Under the pieces are notes generated by a model. It was not told the origin of the DNA. It saw only the letters and a program-made list of their open reading frames with translations, and did no database searches. Positions 26,366 to 34,859 of a stretch of 64,000 nucleotides of DNA are shown piece after piece; positions within the stretch are counted from its first letter, which is position 1; every line of letters begins with the position of its first letter. The DNA is from Paraburkholderia franconis. GTDB lineage: Bacteria; Pseudomonadota; Gammaproteobacteria; Burkholderiales; Burkholderiaceae. The position numbers were made by a program, and so were the translations under genes. Where the stretch lies: assembly GCF_009362735.1 (NCBI RefSeq), contig NZ_WHNP01000030.1:1-64000 (forward strand), written 5' to 3'.

Positions 26366-27397
26366 TCATCCGCTGCCCTTCGCCCATTTCAGCAGCCGCG
26401 CCACTTCCTCGAAGTGATGCGGCGAGATCGTGCCGTTTTCGGGCGTCGATTCATAAAGCGCTTCGGCAAGCCCCGTGTTCGCGAGTGTCGGCCGCAAGCT
26501 GGCTTGCGCGAGCTTCACGATACGCTCGGCCGCTTCGCCCTCGCCGCGCGCGAGCACCCACGGCAGCGTACCCAGCCCGCTGTAGTACAGCGCAACGGCC
26601 ACGCGCGACGAATACACGACGGCCGACGCATAGCCGATCTTGTCGCCCAGCGACGCCAACTGCATTTCCATCGCGATCTGCTTGCGGCGCGACTGGACAT
26701 GCGGATCGCCTTCGTCTTCCTTGTGCTCGCGCCGCACTTCCTCGATCGACATCTTCATCTTCCGGTTGAACTCGAACCGTTGATGCACGATGTCGATCAG
26801 CGCCATCACGATGAACACGAGCGCGGCCCAACCGAACAGCAACAGCAGCAGGTGCGCGATCAGCGCGAGTATCGACAGCGGCCGCGTGAAGCCCGATTGC
26901 ACCGACGGATCGAGCGACGCGTAGATCACCCAGCCGAGCGTCGCGACGAGCAGCACGGTCTTGACGATCATCTTCGCGAGATTGACGAGATTGCGCAGCG
27001 ACCACAGGTTCTTGAGGCCTTCGGCGGGATTGATCCGCGACAGCGACGGCGCAAGCCGGCTCCACGCCATCAAACCGCCTACCTGCACGAAGCCCGCGAG
27101 CAGTCCCGCCGCAAGCCCAATGCCGACGAAGCCGAGCGTCGGCATCAGCCATGCGTGCGATGCGGCACCGACTAGCGATGCGATCCGCTCGCCAGGGTCG
27201 GGCGCGCCGACGGCGTCGAAGACGAGACGAAACAGCGTCTGCACGCGCGTGAACATCTGCGACAGGCCGCTCGCGAGCGCGACGCACACGCCGACGAACA
27301 TCGCCGTCGAGATGGTCTCCGCGCTCTTCGGGACCTCGCCTTTTTCACGCGCTTCGCGCAGGCGCTTCGCGGTCGGTTGCTGGCTCTTTTCCGCCAT
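26366..27397 (-). CDS. sctU: Type III secretion switch protein SctU, NPTH motif replaced
   Basis: ATG 27397 gives 343 residues. The N-terminal half has four membrane segments and the family opening EKSQQPTAKRLREAREKGEV. The cytoplasmic linker FNRKMKMSIEEVRREHKEDE and GDPHVQSRRKQIAMEM is also canonical. At residues 262-265, where family members have the self-cleaving NPTH, this protein reads YSSR (codons 26603-26614), followed by the usual VAVAL. The asparagine, proline and histidine needed for cleavage are absent, so the normal substrate-switch cut should not occur. It is the last gene of the minus-strand operon, 23 bases after sctT. Confidence 0.93.
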   Translation of the reverse strand: MAEKSQQPTAKRLREAREKGEVPKSAETISTAMFVGVCVALASGLSQMFTRVQTLFRLVFDAVGAPDPGERIASLVGAASHAWLMPTLGFVGIGLAAGLLAGFVQVGGLMAWSRLAPSLSRINPAEGLKNLWSLRNLVNLAKMIVKTVLLVATLGWVIYASLDPSVQSGFTRPLSILALIAHLLLLLFGWAALVFIVMALIDIVHQRFEFNRKMKMSIEEVRREHKEDEGDPHVQSRRKQIAMEMQLASLGDKIGYASAVVYSSRVAVALYYSGLGTLPWVLARGEGEAAERIVKLAQASLRPTLANTGLAEALYESTPENGTISPHHFEEVARLLKWAKGSG

Positions 27398-27420
27398 CGC
27401 CAAAGACCCCCAGCGGCCCG

Positions 27421-28224
27421 TCAGTGCGCCGGCTGCAACAGCGAGCGCAGCAACGCGACCATGCCGCTGTCGGGGCTCAGCAGATCGTGCAGCGACGCGT
27501 AGACGACGGGCAGGAACAGCACCATCATCATCATCGCGAGCGCGCTCTTCACCGGCTGCGAGAACGTGAACACATTGAGTTGCGGCACCCCGCGCCCGAC
27601 CAGCCCGATCCCCGCCTCGACGAGCACCAGCACGATCACGACGGGCGCGGCGAGCTTGACCATCCAGACGAATACGGCGTCCGTCTGCCTCACGACGAAC
27701 GTCGACAGCACCTTCGAAAAGTTCGGCAGCAACGTGCCGATCGGCCACCACGAATACGACTGCGCGAATACCTGCACGATCATCTGCAAGCCGCCCGCCG
27801 TCACGAAGAGCGCGACCGCGACGTAGTTCAGAAAGCCTGATGTGGGCCCGCCTTCATGACCGCCCATCGGATCGAAGAACGACGCGTTGCCGCTGCCCGT
27901 CTGAAAGTCGATCAGATAGCCGATGCCCTGGATCGCGAACAGCACCGCGCTCATCGCGCCCGCGAGCAGCACGCCGACGAGCGCTTCCTTCGCGGCGAGC
28001 AGGCACCAGACGAGAAACGGCAGATCGACGATCTGCGCGGGATCGATCACAGGCGCGACGAATGCCGCGATCACGACGGCAAGCCCGTTGCGCACGAGGC
28101 CCGTCACGATCTCTTCGTTGAAGACGGGCACGATCAGCATCACGGGCAACAGGCGCGGCATCACATAGAGCAGAGGTCGCGCGCCCGAAGCGATGTCGGT
28201 GAATTGCTGGGCCTGGTCTAGCAT
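27421..28224 (-). CDS. sctT: Type III secretion export-gate protein SctT
   Basis: The ATG at 28224 overlaps the sctO stop by 7 bases; the product has 267 residues. It has the SctT/FliR pattern: LPVMLIVPVFNEEIVTGLVR, then LVWCLLAAKEALVGVLLAG, and AIQGIGYLIDFQTGSGNASF, which includes the conserved G-x-x-x-D-x-Q region, followed by FLNYVAVALFVTAGG. One copy joins five SctR and four SctS subunits in the export gate of the inner membrane. Confidence 0.94.
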   Translation of the reverse strand: MLDQAQQFTDIASGARPLLYVMPRLLPVMLIVPVFNEEIVTGLVRNGLAVVIAAFVAPVIDPAQIVDLPFLVWCLLAAKEALVGVLLAGAMSAVLFAIQGIGYLIDFQTGSGNASFFDPMGGHEGGPTSGFLNYVAVALFVTAGGLQMIVQVFAQSYSWWPIGTLLPNFSKVLSTFVVRQTDAVFVWMVKLAAPVVIVLVLVEAGIGLVGRGVPQLNVFTFSQPVKSALAMMMMVLFLPVVYASLHDLLSPDSGMVALLRSLLQPAH

Positions 28225-28772
28225 CGCGCGTCGCGGGTGAAGGGCAGCGCGTCGTTGCCGTCGTCGGATGCGCCAGCAGCTTGCGATGCGCCGAAGCGCC
28301 TCGTTGCGAAGCTGTCCGCGACTTCCTCGGCGGCCCGCTCGACGCGCGCGGCCCGCGAGCGTTGCGCTTTTTCGCCCGCTTTCTGGAGCTTGTCCTCGGC
28401 GGCCTGCGCGCGCCGTGCCGCGCGTTGCAGTTGCGCAAGCTCCGCTTCGTGGCCGTCGTGCGCGACGCTTGCCTGCTTCACCGAATCGCATGCCCTGCCG
28501 ATGCTCACGTTGAACGTGCGCGTGTCGGCAACGGCCTCCTCGAAGTGACGCGCCGATCCGCCTTCGCCCTGCGCGAGCCGTTGCTGGATCGCCGCTTTCG
28601 CCGCGATCTGCTGATCGAGACGCCGCTGCGCTTCGTCGAGCGCGCGCCGGCTTTGCGCGGCGATGCGCTGCTGGCGAGCCGCCGCGACGCGCGCGAGTTG
28701 CGAGCGCATTTCGCGCACGCGCTTCAGGCGCGCGAGTGTCGCGAGCACGGCTGCGTCGTCGGCATCAGACAT
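28218..28772 (-). CDS. sctO: Type III secretion stalk protein SctO
   Basis: This 184-residue, almost wholly helical and strongly charged protein is rich in alanine, arginine and glutamate (RSQLARVAAARQQRIAAQSR, RRALDEAQRRLDQQIAAK). It lies directly after sctN, overlapping it by 8 bases, which is the invariant place of the YscO/FliJ coiled-coil stalk that links the ATPase hexamer to SctV. Sequence conservation in this family is low, so position and coiled-coil character are the main evidence. An ATG at 28778 is an alternative start. Confidence 0.8.
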   Translation of the reverse strand: MSDADDAAVLATLARLKRVREMRSQLARVAAARQQRIAAQSRRALDEAQRRLDQQIAAKAAIQQRLAQGEGGSARHFEEAVADTRTFNVSIGRACDSVKQASVAHDGHEAELAQLQRAARRAQAAEDKLQKAGEKAQRSRAARVERAAEEVADSFATRRFGASQAAGASDDGNDALPFTRDARC

Positions 28773-30138
28773 GATCATCCGCCAGTTTCGCAAGACGCGC
28801 GAGCGTCGGCTCGAAAGATGCGTTGTCGCTCGCGGCCTGCGCGCAGAATCCGGCGATCGCATCGCGCGCGCGCAAGGCCAGATCGCCGAGACGGTCGCTG
28901 CCTTCGCGATACTCGCCGATCTGCACGAGCAGTTCGATTTCCTGATACTTCGCGATCAGCTCGCGCACACGTCCCGCCGCGCGCTGATGTTTTGCGTTCG
29001 TCACGAGCGGCATCACGCGCGACAGGCTGGCGAGCACGTCGATCGCGGGATAGCGGTTCGCCAGCGCGATCTTGCGCGACAACACGATATGGCCGTCGAG
29101 AATCGAGCGGACTTCTTCCGCGATCGGGTCCGACTCTTCGTCGCCTTCGACGAGCACCGTGTAGAGCGCCGTGATCGAGCCTTGCTCGCCCTGTCCCGCG
29201 CGTTCGAGCAGACGCGGCAGCACGGCGAACGTCGAAGGGGGAAAGCTGCGGCGCGTCGGCGGCTCGCCACTCGCGAGACCGACTTCGCGCTGCGCGCGCG
29301 CGAAGCGCGTCAACGAATCGACGAGTAGCAGCACGCGCTGCCCGGCATCGCGGAAGTGCTCCGCGATCGCCGTCGCGACGAGGGCGGACTTCACGCGCTC
29401 CATCGCGGGACGGTCGGACGTCGAGACGACGAGAATCGAGCGCGCGCGCACTTCAGGCGAAAGCGAATGCTCGATGAACTCGCGCACTTCGCGGCCACGC
29501 TCGCCGACGAGTGCGATCACGTTGACATCGGCTTGCGCGCCGCGCGCGATCATGCCGAGCAGCGTGCTCTTGCCGACGCCCGACGGCGCGAAGATGCCCA
29601 CGCGCTGTCCGACGCCGAGCGTCATCAAGCCGTCGATCACGCGCACGCCCGTCACGAACGGCGTGTCGATCATGCGGCGCGCGAGCGGATTGGGCGGCGG
29701 CTGTTGCGTCGACACCCACGCGCCGCCCGCCACCGGGTCCAGGCCATCGAGCGGTGCGCCGAGCCCGTCGAGCACGCGCCCGAACAGCGACGGCCCAACA
29801 GCGAACATATGCGCACGGCCCGAGGGCACGACGGTCGTTTCCGGCGATAGCCCTTCGACGTCGCCGAGCGGCGTCAGCAGCGTCGTTTGCCGCGAGAAGC
29901 CGACGACTTCGGCAAGACGCGTTGGCTGACCGGGCGTGTGCAATTCGCAGATTTCGCCGAGCCGCGCGCGAATACCCGTCGCGTTCAATATCTGCCCGAC
30001 GGCGTGATTCACGCGCCCCTGCACCGACACGGGCGAAAAGAACGCGAGCCCCGCATCGAGATCGCCGACGAGTCGGCCGCTGTCGAGCGGCAACGCGTCG
30101 TCGTCGCCAATATCGGTATCGGTCGATGGCGTGTTCAT
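28765..30138 (-). CDS. sctN: Type III secretion ATPase SctN
   Basis: ATG 30138 overlaps the sctL stop (ATGA) and gives 457 residues. Walker A is GIFAPSGVGKSTLLGMIARG and Walker B is VLLLVDSLTRFARAQREVGL, with GERGREVREFIEHSL between them. The signature PPSTFAVLPRLLERAGQG and GSITALYTVLVEGDEESDPI identify the T3SS/flagellar F1-like ATPase rather than an ATP synthase subunit. It unfolds and detaches substrates at the base of the apparatus. The N-terminal 35 residues are acidic and variable. Confidence 0.95.
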   Translation of the reverse strand: MNTPSTDTDIGDDDALPLDSGRLVGDLDAGLAFFSPVSVQGRVNHAVGQILNATGIRARLGEICELHTPGQPTRLAEVVGFSRQTTLLTPLGDVEGLSPETTVVPSGRAHMFAVGPSLFGRVLDGLGAPLDGLDPVAGGAWVSTQQPPPNPLARRMIDTPFVTGVRVIDGLMTLGVGQRVGIFAPSGVGKSTLLGMIARGAQADVNVIALVGERGREVREFIEHSLSPEVRARSILVVSTSDRPAMERVKSALVATAIAEHFRDAGQRVLLLVDSLTRFARAQREVGLASGEPPTRRSFPPSTFAVLPRLLERAGQGEQGSITALYTVLVEGDEESDPIAEEVRSILDGHIVLSRKIALANRYPAIDVLASLSRVMPLVTNAKHQRAAGRVRELIAKYQEIELLVQIGEYREGSDRLGDLALRARDAIAGFCAQAASDNASFEPTLARLAKLADDHV

Positions 30139-30764
30139 CGCGTCGTCCCCTTCAACGGCTCGCGGCGAATCGCCTGACGCAGCGCGTCGATCTGCAAATC
30201 CAGGCTCGCGTCGATGCGCCCCGACGGCGTTTCGACCGTGCACGCCTGCGGGCCGATCTGCGCGTCCTCGACGATGCGTATCTTCCGCGACTGCGCGTGC
30301 TGCACGGAAGCATTGGCGAGCGCTTCCTCCATTTCTTCGCGGCGTCCCGGCGCGACGTGCACGACGAGAAACGGCTCGTCGCGCACGAGCGGCAAGATGC
30401 GCGCGAGCGCCGCCTCATAGAGCCGCTGCGTGTTCATCTCGCCGACGATCGCGCGCACGGCCTTCACGACGATCTCGGCCATCGCGTCCCTCATCGATTC
30501 CATCGTCTTCGCGGCCGCGAGCGCCTGCGTGTAGCTCTGCACCGCATGCTCCTGTTGCGCGCGCCGCAAGCCTTCCGCATAGCCCGCTTCGCGCCGCGCA
30601 TCGAATTCGCGCTGCGCCGCTTCGACGATGCGCCCGGCCTCTTCGCGCGCGGTCGCGATCACTGCCGACGCATCGAGCAGCGCCGCGTACTCGCGTTCCT
30701 TGAGCACCTTGCGCTCGGAGAGCAGTTGCAGGTTGTCGCTCGTAATCAGAAAAGCCAGTCCCAT
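30135..30764 (-). CDS. sctL: Type III secretion ATPase regulator SctL
   Basis: The 209-residue product has an N-terminal coiled-coil-like half (LKEREYAALLDASAVIATAR, EAAQREFDARREAGYAEGLR) with the alternating small and charged residues seen in FliH/SctL. The C-terminal half resembles the V/A-ATPase E-type domain (LVVHVAPGRREEMEEALA, IGPQACTVETPSGRIDASLD). SctL links SctN to SctQ and restrains ATPase activity. It overlaps sctK upstream by 19 bases and sctN downstream by 4. Confidence 0.9.
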   Translation of the reverse strand: MGLAFLITSDNLQLLSERKVLKEREYAALLDASAVIATAREEAGRIVEAAQREFDARREAGYAEGLRRAQQEHAVQSYTQALAAAKTMESMRDAMAEIVVKAVRAIVGEMNTQRLYEAALARILPLVRDEPFLVVHVAPGRREEMEEALANASVQHAQSRKIRIVEDAQIGPQACTVETPSGRIDASLDLQIDALRQAIRREPLKGTTR

Positions 30765-31444
30765 GTCGCGAACCTCTCGGGGATCAGAAACAGAAACAGC
30801 AGTTCGCCAAGCTGGTCGCGTTGCGCGCTATTCAGCAGATACGGCGCTTCGCTGTCGATCGCCAGATTGAATTTGAGTGTCACGCGCCGCGCGACGGCTT
30901 CGCCCGCAGCGCCGATGAAGTCGGCGAGCAGACGGCCGCCGCGCGCGCGGATCAGCGCGGGCAACGCGGCGGGATCGTCGCGCCAAGGTTCGAGCGTTTC
31001 GCCGAGCGCGCCAAACTCCGGCGCGCGTTCGAGCGTCAGTTCGAGTGCATCCGCGCTGAGCTTGCCGACGATCTCCGCGCGCACGCGCCGCTGCTGCAAC
31101 GCGTCGCGCAGCCACACGCGATGCAGCAGCAACCCCGCATACGACGCCAGTTGTTCGAGCGCCGCGCCCGGCAGCAGCGCGAGCCGCGCAAGCGGTGTCG
31201 ACGCATCGAAGTCCGTCCGCTCCGCGCGATGCAGCGACAGCAGATGACGCGCGATCAAGCGGCGGCCCGCGTCGTCGAAACGCGATATGTGCCGGTACGC
31301 GACGGGCCAGTCGGCGGGAATGCGCGTGACGTGCAGATACGTGTCGGGCCGCAGATTGAACTCGCACACCATCCGGTAGAACGCGACATGCTGCGGCGGC
31401 GCCGGTGGTGCGAGCGTGTGTGTCCAGGGCTGCGTCATCGTCAT
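30746..31444 (-). CDS. sctK: Type III secretion sorting-platform protein SctK
   Basis: The preferred start is ATG 31444 (ATG 31438 is equally possible), giving about 232 residues. The N-terminal FYRMVCEFNLRPDTYLHVTR matches the characteristic 'FNLRPDxYLHxxR' opening of YscK/PscK proteins. The rest is helical and arginine/leucine-rich without known motifs. SctK sits at the tip of the pods between SctQ and the inner-membrane ring. Position between sctJ and sctL agrees with Ysc-type gene order. Confidence 0.82.
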   Translation of the reverse strand: MTMTQPWTHTLAPPAPPQHVAFYRMVCEFNLRPDTYLHVTRIPADWPVAYRHISRFDDAGRRLIARHLLSLHRAERTDFDASTPLARLALLPGAALEQLASYAGLLLHRVWLRDALQQRRVRAEIVGKLSADALELTLERAPEFGALGETLEPWRDDPAALPALIRARGGRLLADFIGAAGEAVARRVTLKFNLAIDSEAPYLLNSAQRDQLGELLFLFLIPERFATWDWLF

Positions 31445-31480
31445 GAATACTCGCGGGCTCCGCGCGCGCATTGCACACCG

Positions 31481-32431
31481 TCATGCACTGTCGCGCGCGC
31501 TGTCGCTCATGCGCACGCCGCGCGCGGCGATTGTGGCACCCGACGCGCCGTTCGACGCCGCACCGTCGCTGCGCGCGCCGCCTAGCAGCCCCGCCAGCCG
31601 TCCACCAAACATGCCGCGCCGCGCGGCCGACAGCGCGATCACCGCAAGCGTCAGCAGAATCAGCGCGCCGACCAGCCAGCCGAGCGGCGAGCGCAGCCGC
31701 ACGATGTCCGTGAGCGCGTTGCCGATGCCGTTCACGGGCGCCGCCTTCGTCGCGGCTGGTTGCAGGAACAGGGACACGTTGTCGTATTGCAAGCCTTCGA
31801 TGCTGTGCGCGACGAGATCCTTCACCATCGGCGCCATCGCGCGCAGATCGACGCCCGGCTTGTAGCGGATATACACGGCCGCCGACGACGGCTTGATCTT
31901 GTCCGCAAGCGGATCGTTCTCCGGTATCACGACCTGCACGCGCGCGACGACCACGCCTTCGATATCCTGCAACGTATGCGTCAGATCCTGCGAGACGCCG
32001 TACAGATAGCGCATGCGCTCCTCGGCGGGCGTCGACACGAGCCCTTGCTTCTGGAACAGCTCGCCGACGCTCGCGTAATGCGGCTTCGGCAGGCCGTTCG
32101 CGTGCAGCACGGTGAGCGCTGACTGCATGTCGTCGTCGGCGACTTCGACGAGCCATGCCTGCCGGTCCGACGCGTCGCGCGCATCGTTGTCTTTCGACGC
32201 AGCGATCCCCGCGTCGCCGAGCACGGCGACCATCTGGTTCGCCTCCGCTTCCGTGAGGCCCGAATACACTTCCTTCTGGCAGCCCGCGAGCAGCAGCACG
32301 AGCGCGCCCGCCGCCGCGACGCGCGCGGCGGGCCCGAGGCGTGACGCTCGCGTGCGGCTATTGCGCGTACCGCATGTGTCGCCCGTATCGCATCTATCGC
32401 GCTTATTGCACGCGTTGCATGAAGCCGTCAT
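31481..32431 (-). CDS. sctJ: Type III secretion inner-ring lipoprotein SctJ
   Basis: This 316-residue YscJ/MxiJ-family protein has a lipobox LLLAGC at residue 51 followed by QKEVYSGLTEAEANQMVAVL, the canonical first ring-building domain. VARVQVVIPENDPL and SAAVYIRYKP mark the second. A C-terminal membrane segment (LVGALILLTLAVIALSA) anchors it. The leader before the lipobox is unusually long and holds five cysteines in the first 20 residues, but no alternative start exists downstream. AGGA lies 8 bases before ATG 32431. Confidence 0.94.
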   Translation of the reverse strand: MTASCNACNKRDRCDTGDTCGTRNSRTRASRLGPAARVAAAGALVLLLAGCQKEVYSGLTEAEANQMVAVLGDAGIAASKDNDARDASDRQAWLVEVADDDMQSALTVLHANGLPKPHYASVGELFQKQGLVSTPAEERMRYLYGVSQDLTHTLQDIEGVVVARVQVVIPENDPLADKIKPSSAAVYIRYKPGVDLRAMAPMVKDLVAHSIEGLQYDNVSLFLQPAATKAAPVNGIGNALTDIVRLRSPLGWLVGALILLTLAVIALSAARRGMFGGRLAGLLGGARSDGAASNGASGATIAARGVRMSDSARDSA

Positions 32432-32434
32432 CCG

Positions 32435-32932
32435 TCATTCCTGGTTCTTCAGAATCGAATGCGTCAAGCCGTTGGTCGCCTGCGCGACGGCAAGGCTCAG
32501 CTGATATTCGGAAATCGTCGTCGTCGCGCTCCACTGAAAGTCGAGCGCCTGCGCCATCGACATCAACGGGTCGTTGCCGTTCTGCGCGATCGACGTGAGC
32601 ATCTGCTCCTGATGCTTCTGCAAGCCCGAATAGCGCGTATCGAGATCGGTCGTGAACGTGCGCAGCCGTTCGACGAGCGACGAACGATTCGCGTCGGCGG
32701 GCGTCATGCGGACATCCGTCGATACGGGCGGCGTCTGCTGTGTCTGCTGCATCGCCGATGTGGACGACGTGCGTTGCGCTGCGGATGGCTCGCTTGCGTT
32801 CGACGTCTGCATCAAGCCGTCGAAACGCTTGACCTGCACCGCGTCGGGCGCCTGGGCCGCGTCGGCGTTAGTCGACGCCACGGCATTGGCGAGCGCGGCC
32901 GTCGAAGGCGGCGCGACACCTGAGACAGTCAT
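32435..32932 (-). CDS. sctI: Type III secretion inner-rod protein SctI
   Basis: The 165-residue product follows a strong AAGGAGG site. Its N-terminal 75 residues are low-complexity (Ser/Thr/Ala/Gln), as is common in secreted rod proteins. The C-terminal third, DPLMSMAQALDFQWSATTTI followed by SEYQLSLAVAQATNGL and ending in KNQE, fits the YscI/HrpB-type ending of two short helices used for packing in the rod. It lies just before sctJ, where inner-rod genes are usually found. Confidence 0.8.
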   Translation of the reverse strand: MTVSGVAPPSTAALANAVASTNADAAQAPDAVQVKRFDGLMQTSNASEPSAAQRTSSTSAMQQTQQTPPVSTDVRMTPADANRSSLVERLRTFTTDLDTRYSGLQKHQEQMLTSIAQNGNDPLMSMAQALDFQWSATTTISEYQLSLAVAQATNGLTHSILKNQE

Positions 32933-33083
32933 GATCTGTCCTCCTTGTGCTCATCGGTCGACGCACGGGCAGCCGGCCGCAACGCGCGCGCACGAGGCCG
33001 CCGCCGATGCGCTTCATCGGCGTATGCGGGCATCGCGCGCCACGATGGCGCGGCGGGCGGCGGGCGACCAGCGATGCCCGGCG

Positions 33084-33299
33084 TCAGGAGCGTCCCGCGG
33101 AACCGATATGCTCCGCGGCCTGAGACGCGGCCGTCCCGGCTGCGGACGTGACAGCGCCCGTCGTCTGGAACGTGCTCGTCGAGCTTTGCACCTGGAACTG
33201 GATTTCGGTGAGCTTCTCCTGAGCCTGGATCAGCTGGTTCGCCTGGTTCTGCACTGCGCCCGTGTCCGTCACGGGACCTGTGTTGTTCGTCGTACCCAT
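33084..33299 (-). CDS. Small T3SS-locus protein, candidate filament subunit
   Basis: ATG 33299 has AAGGAG 7 bases upstream, giving 71 residues. The sequence is polar and lacks cysteine, tryptophan or a signal peptide: GPVTDTGAVQNQANQLIQAQ, then a helix EKLTEIQFQVQSSTSTFQTT and an Ala/Ser/Gly-rich tail. It has none of the classic needle signatures (an N-terminal W, NPxxLAxLQ). However, it has the size of a SctF or Hrp-pilin subunit and sits between sctD and sctI. Long untranslated gaps (165 and 151 bases) flank it in an otherwise compact operon, as is seen for separately expressed filament genes. Function is inferred only. Confidence 0.65.
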   Translation of the reverse strand: MGTTNNTGPVTDTGAVQNQANQLIQAQEKLTEIQFQVQSSTSTFQTTGAVTSAAGTAASQAAEHIGSAGRS

Positions 33300-33464
33300 C
33301 TGTCGCTCCTTCATGCGTCAAGAAACATCCGGCTGCACGGCCCCATGCCGTGAGCCGTCACGCGAGCCTTCGCACCGGCCTCGATGCGCGAGCCTGCGTC
33401 CCGCTGCGCCGCGCCGCGCGCAAAACATGTGCGGCGAGTGTGTGGCGCGAATCCTGTCGAGTCT

Positions 33465-34859
33465 TCATGGCTGTGTTCGGTGTGCTTGCGTCGGCGTCGG
33501 CGTCCCCGTTGCGGTCGACGTTTGCATCGGCGACGAACCCGGCGTTTGCGCTGCGGGCTTCGCGCCCGCAACGGAGGACGCCGCCACGCCCGATACCGGC
33601 AACGCAACGCCCGCCGCCGCGCCGCTCGCGACCACCGATGCCGACGCAGCCGCCGACGCGCTCACGAGTGTTCCCGCCGCCTTGCCGCCGAGCGGCATCG
33701 TGATGCGGCGACCGTCCGCGTCGAACACGACCTCGTCAGCGCCGATCGACACGACGGTCGGCCCCTGCTTCATCTTTGCGCCTTCGAAATAGCGGCTGCC
33801 GTCGACGGTCTCGATGTAGCGCTGATCGCCGTCGCCCGCGAACACGGTGACAATCTCCGGAATGCCCGCCGTGCCGCCGAGCATGCCCGTGCGAGCCGGC
33901 GCGCGCGGATCGTCGTAACGCACGTGGTCGACGACTTCGAGCGCGGGCCGCGCGTCCTTCATGTAGTTCTGGATGCGCTGCGCGATCTGCGCGCGCGGCG
34001 CCGTGCCCGTGAGTTCGATCCGGCCGCGCCCTTTGTAGGTCACGTTCAGCGGCGTATCGCTGAAGTACGTCTGCGCGGTCGCGAGCAGATCGCTCACGAC
34101 ATAGATGTTGCCGAGCGCCGCGTTGTCGACGCTCGCGACGATCTGCGCGACCTTCTCGCGTTCCGCGCCGTCCTTCACATAGCCGGAGACGAGCGCGCCG
34201 TCGTCGCGCGGCGCGACGTCGAGTTCGGGATAGACACGCAGCGCCTGCTGCAGGCGGTGCACGCGCGAGAGCGCCGATTCGTGCTGCCACGGCAAGCCGC
34301 CCGACCACGCGACGAGCCCATAGCCCAGCGCGCCGAGCGCGACGCCGATCCACAGCGCGGCCAGCACGAGCACGAAGCGCCTGCTGCCGACGCGCCGTCC
34401 CGCATCCGCGAGCCAGCCGAGCCATGCGGCGTCGCGGCCCGTCGGCGGCTTTTCGCTTTCGGCGGGCAGCGCGACCGTCGAGAGCGCATTGCGCGCGATG
34501 CCGAGGCGTATCGAGCCGACCGTCACGATGTCGGCGGGCGTTATCGAACGGCGGCCCGCGCCGAGCGGTTCGTCATTGAAGAGCACGGATGCCTTGCCGT
34601 CGCCGAAGTTCTGCACCGTCACGGCAAGCGCGCCGACCTGAAGGCACAACTGCTTCGCCGCGATCTCGCGGTCGGGCAGGATCACTTCGCAATCGGCCGC
34701 CGTGCCGACCCAGTTCGCGCCGCGCGCGAGCGACATCGTGCGTCCGTACATCGGGCCGCTCAGGAAGCACAGATTCCACGGCGACGCCGCCGCATCCCGC
34801 GAGGGCGCAGCGGGCGCGCTCAGCGCGGTAGCGTGCGGATCAAGGGTGATCGTAGGCAT
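33465..34859 (-). CDS. sctD: Type III secretion inner-ring protein SctD
   Basis: The 464-residue protein has an N-terminal cytoplasmic FHA-like domain (LCFLSGPMYGRTMSLARG, WVGTAADCEVILPDREIAAK) and one membrane segment (FVLVLAALWIGVALGALGYG). Periplasmic ring-building modules follow, including BON-type repeats LRVYPELDVAPRDDGALVSG and VTYKGRGRIELTGTAPRAQI. The last 60 residues are a Ser/Ala/Thr/Pro-rich tail not seen in most SctD proteins. It overlaps sctC by 20 bases. SctD forms the outer of the two inner-membrane rings and contacts SctK/SctQ pods. Confidence 0.9.
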   Translation of the reverse strand: MPTITLDPHATALSAPAAPSRDAAASPWNLCFLSGPMYGRTMSLARGANWVGTAADCEVILPDREIAAKQLCLQVGALAVTVQNFGDGKASVLFNDEPLGAGRRSITPADIVTVGSIRLGIARNALSTVALPAESEKPPTGRDAAWLGWLADAGRRVGSRRFVLVLAALWIGVALGALGYGLVAWSGGLPWQHESALSRVHRLQQALRVYPELDVAPRDDGALVSGYVKDGAEREKVAQIVASVDNAALGNIYVVSDLLATAQTYFSDTPLNVTYKGRGRIELTGTAPRAQIAQRIQNYMKDARPALEVVDHVRYDDPRAPARTGMLGGTAGIPEIVTVFAGDGDQRYIETVDGSRYFEGAKMKQGPTVVSIGADEVVFDADGRRITMPLGGKAAGTLVSASAAASASVVASGAAAGVALPVSGVAASSVAGAKPAAQTPGSSPMQTSTATGTPTPTQAHRTQP

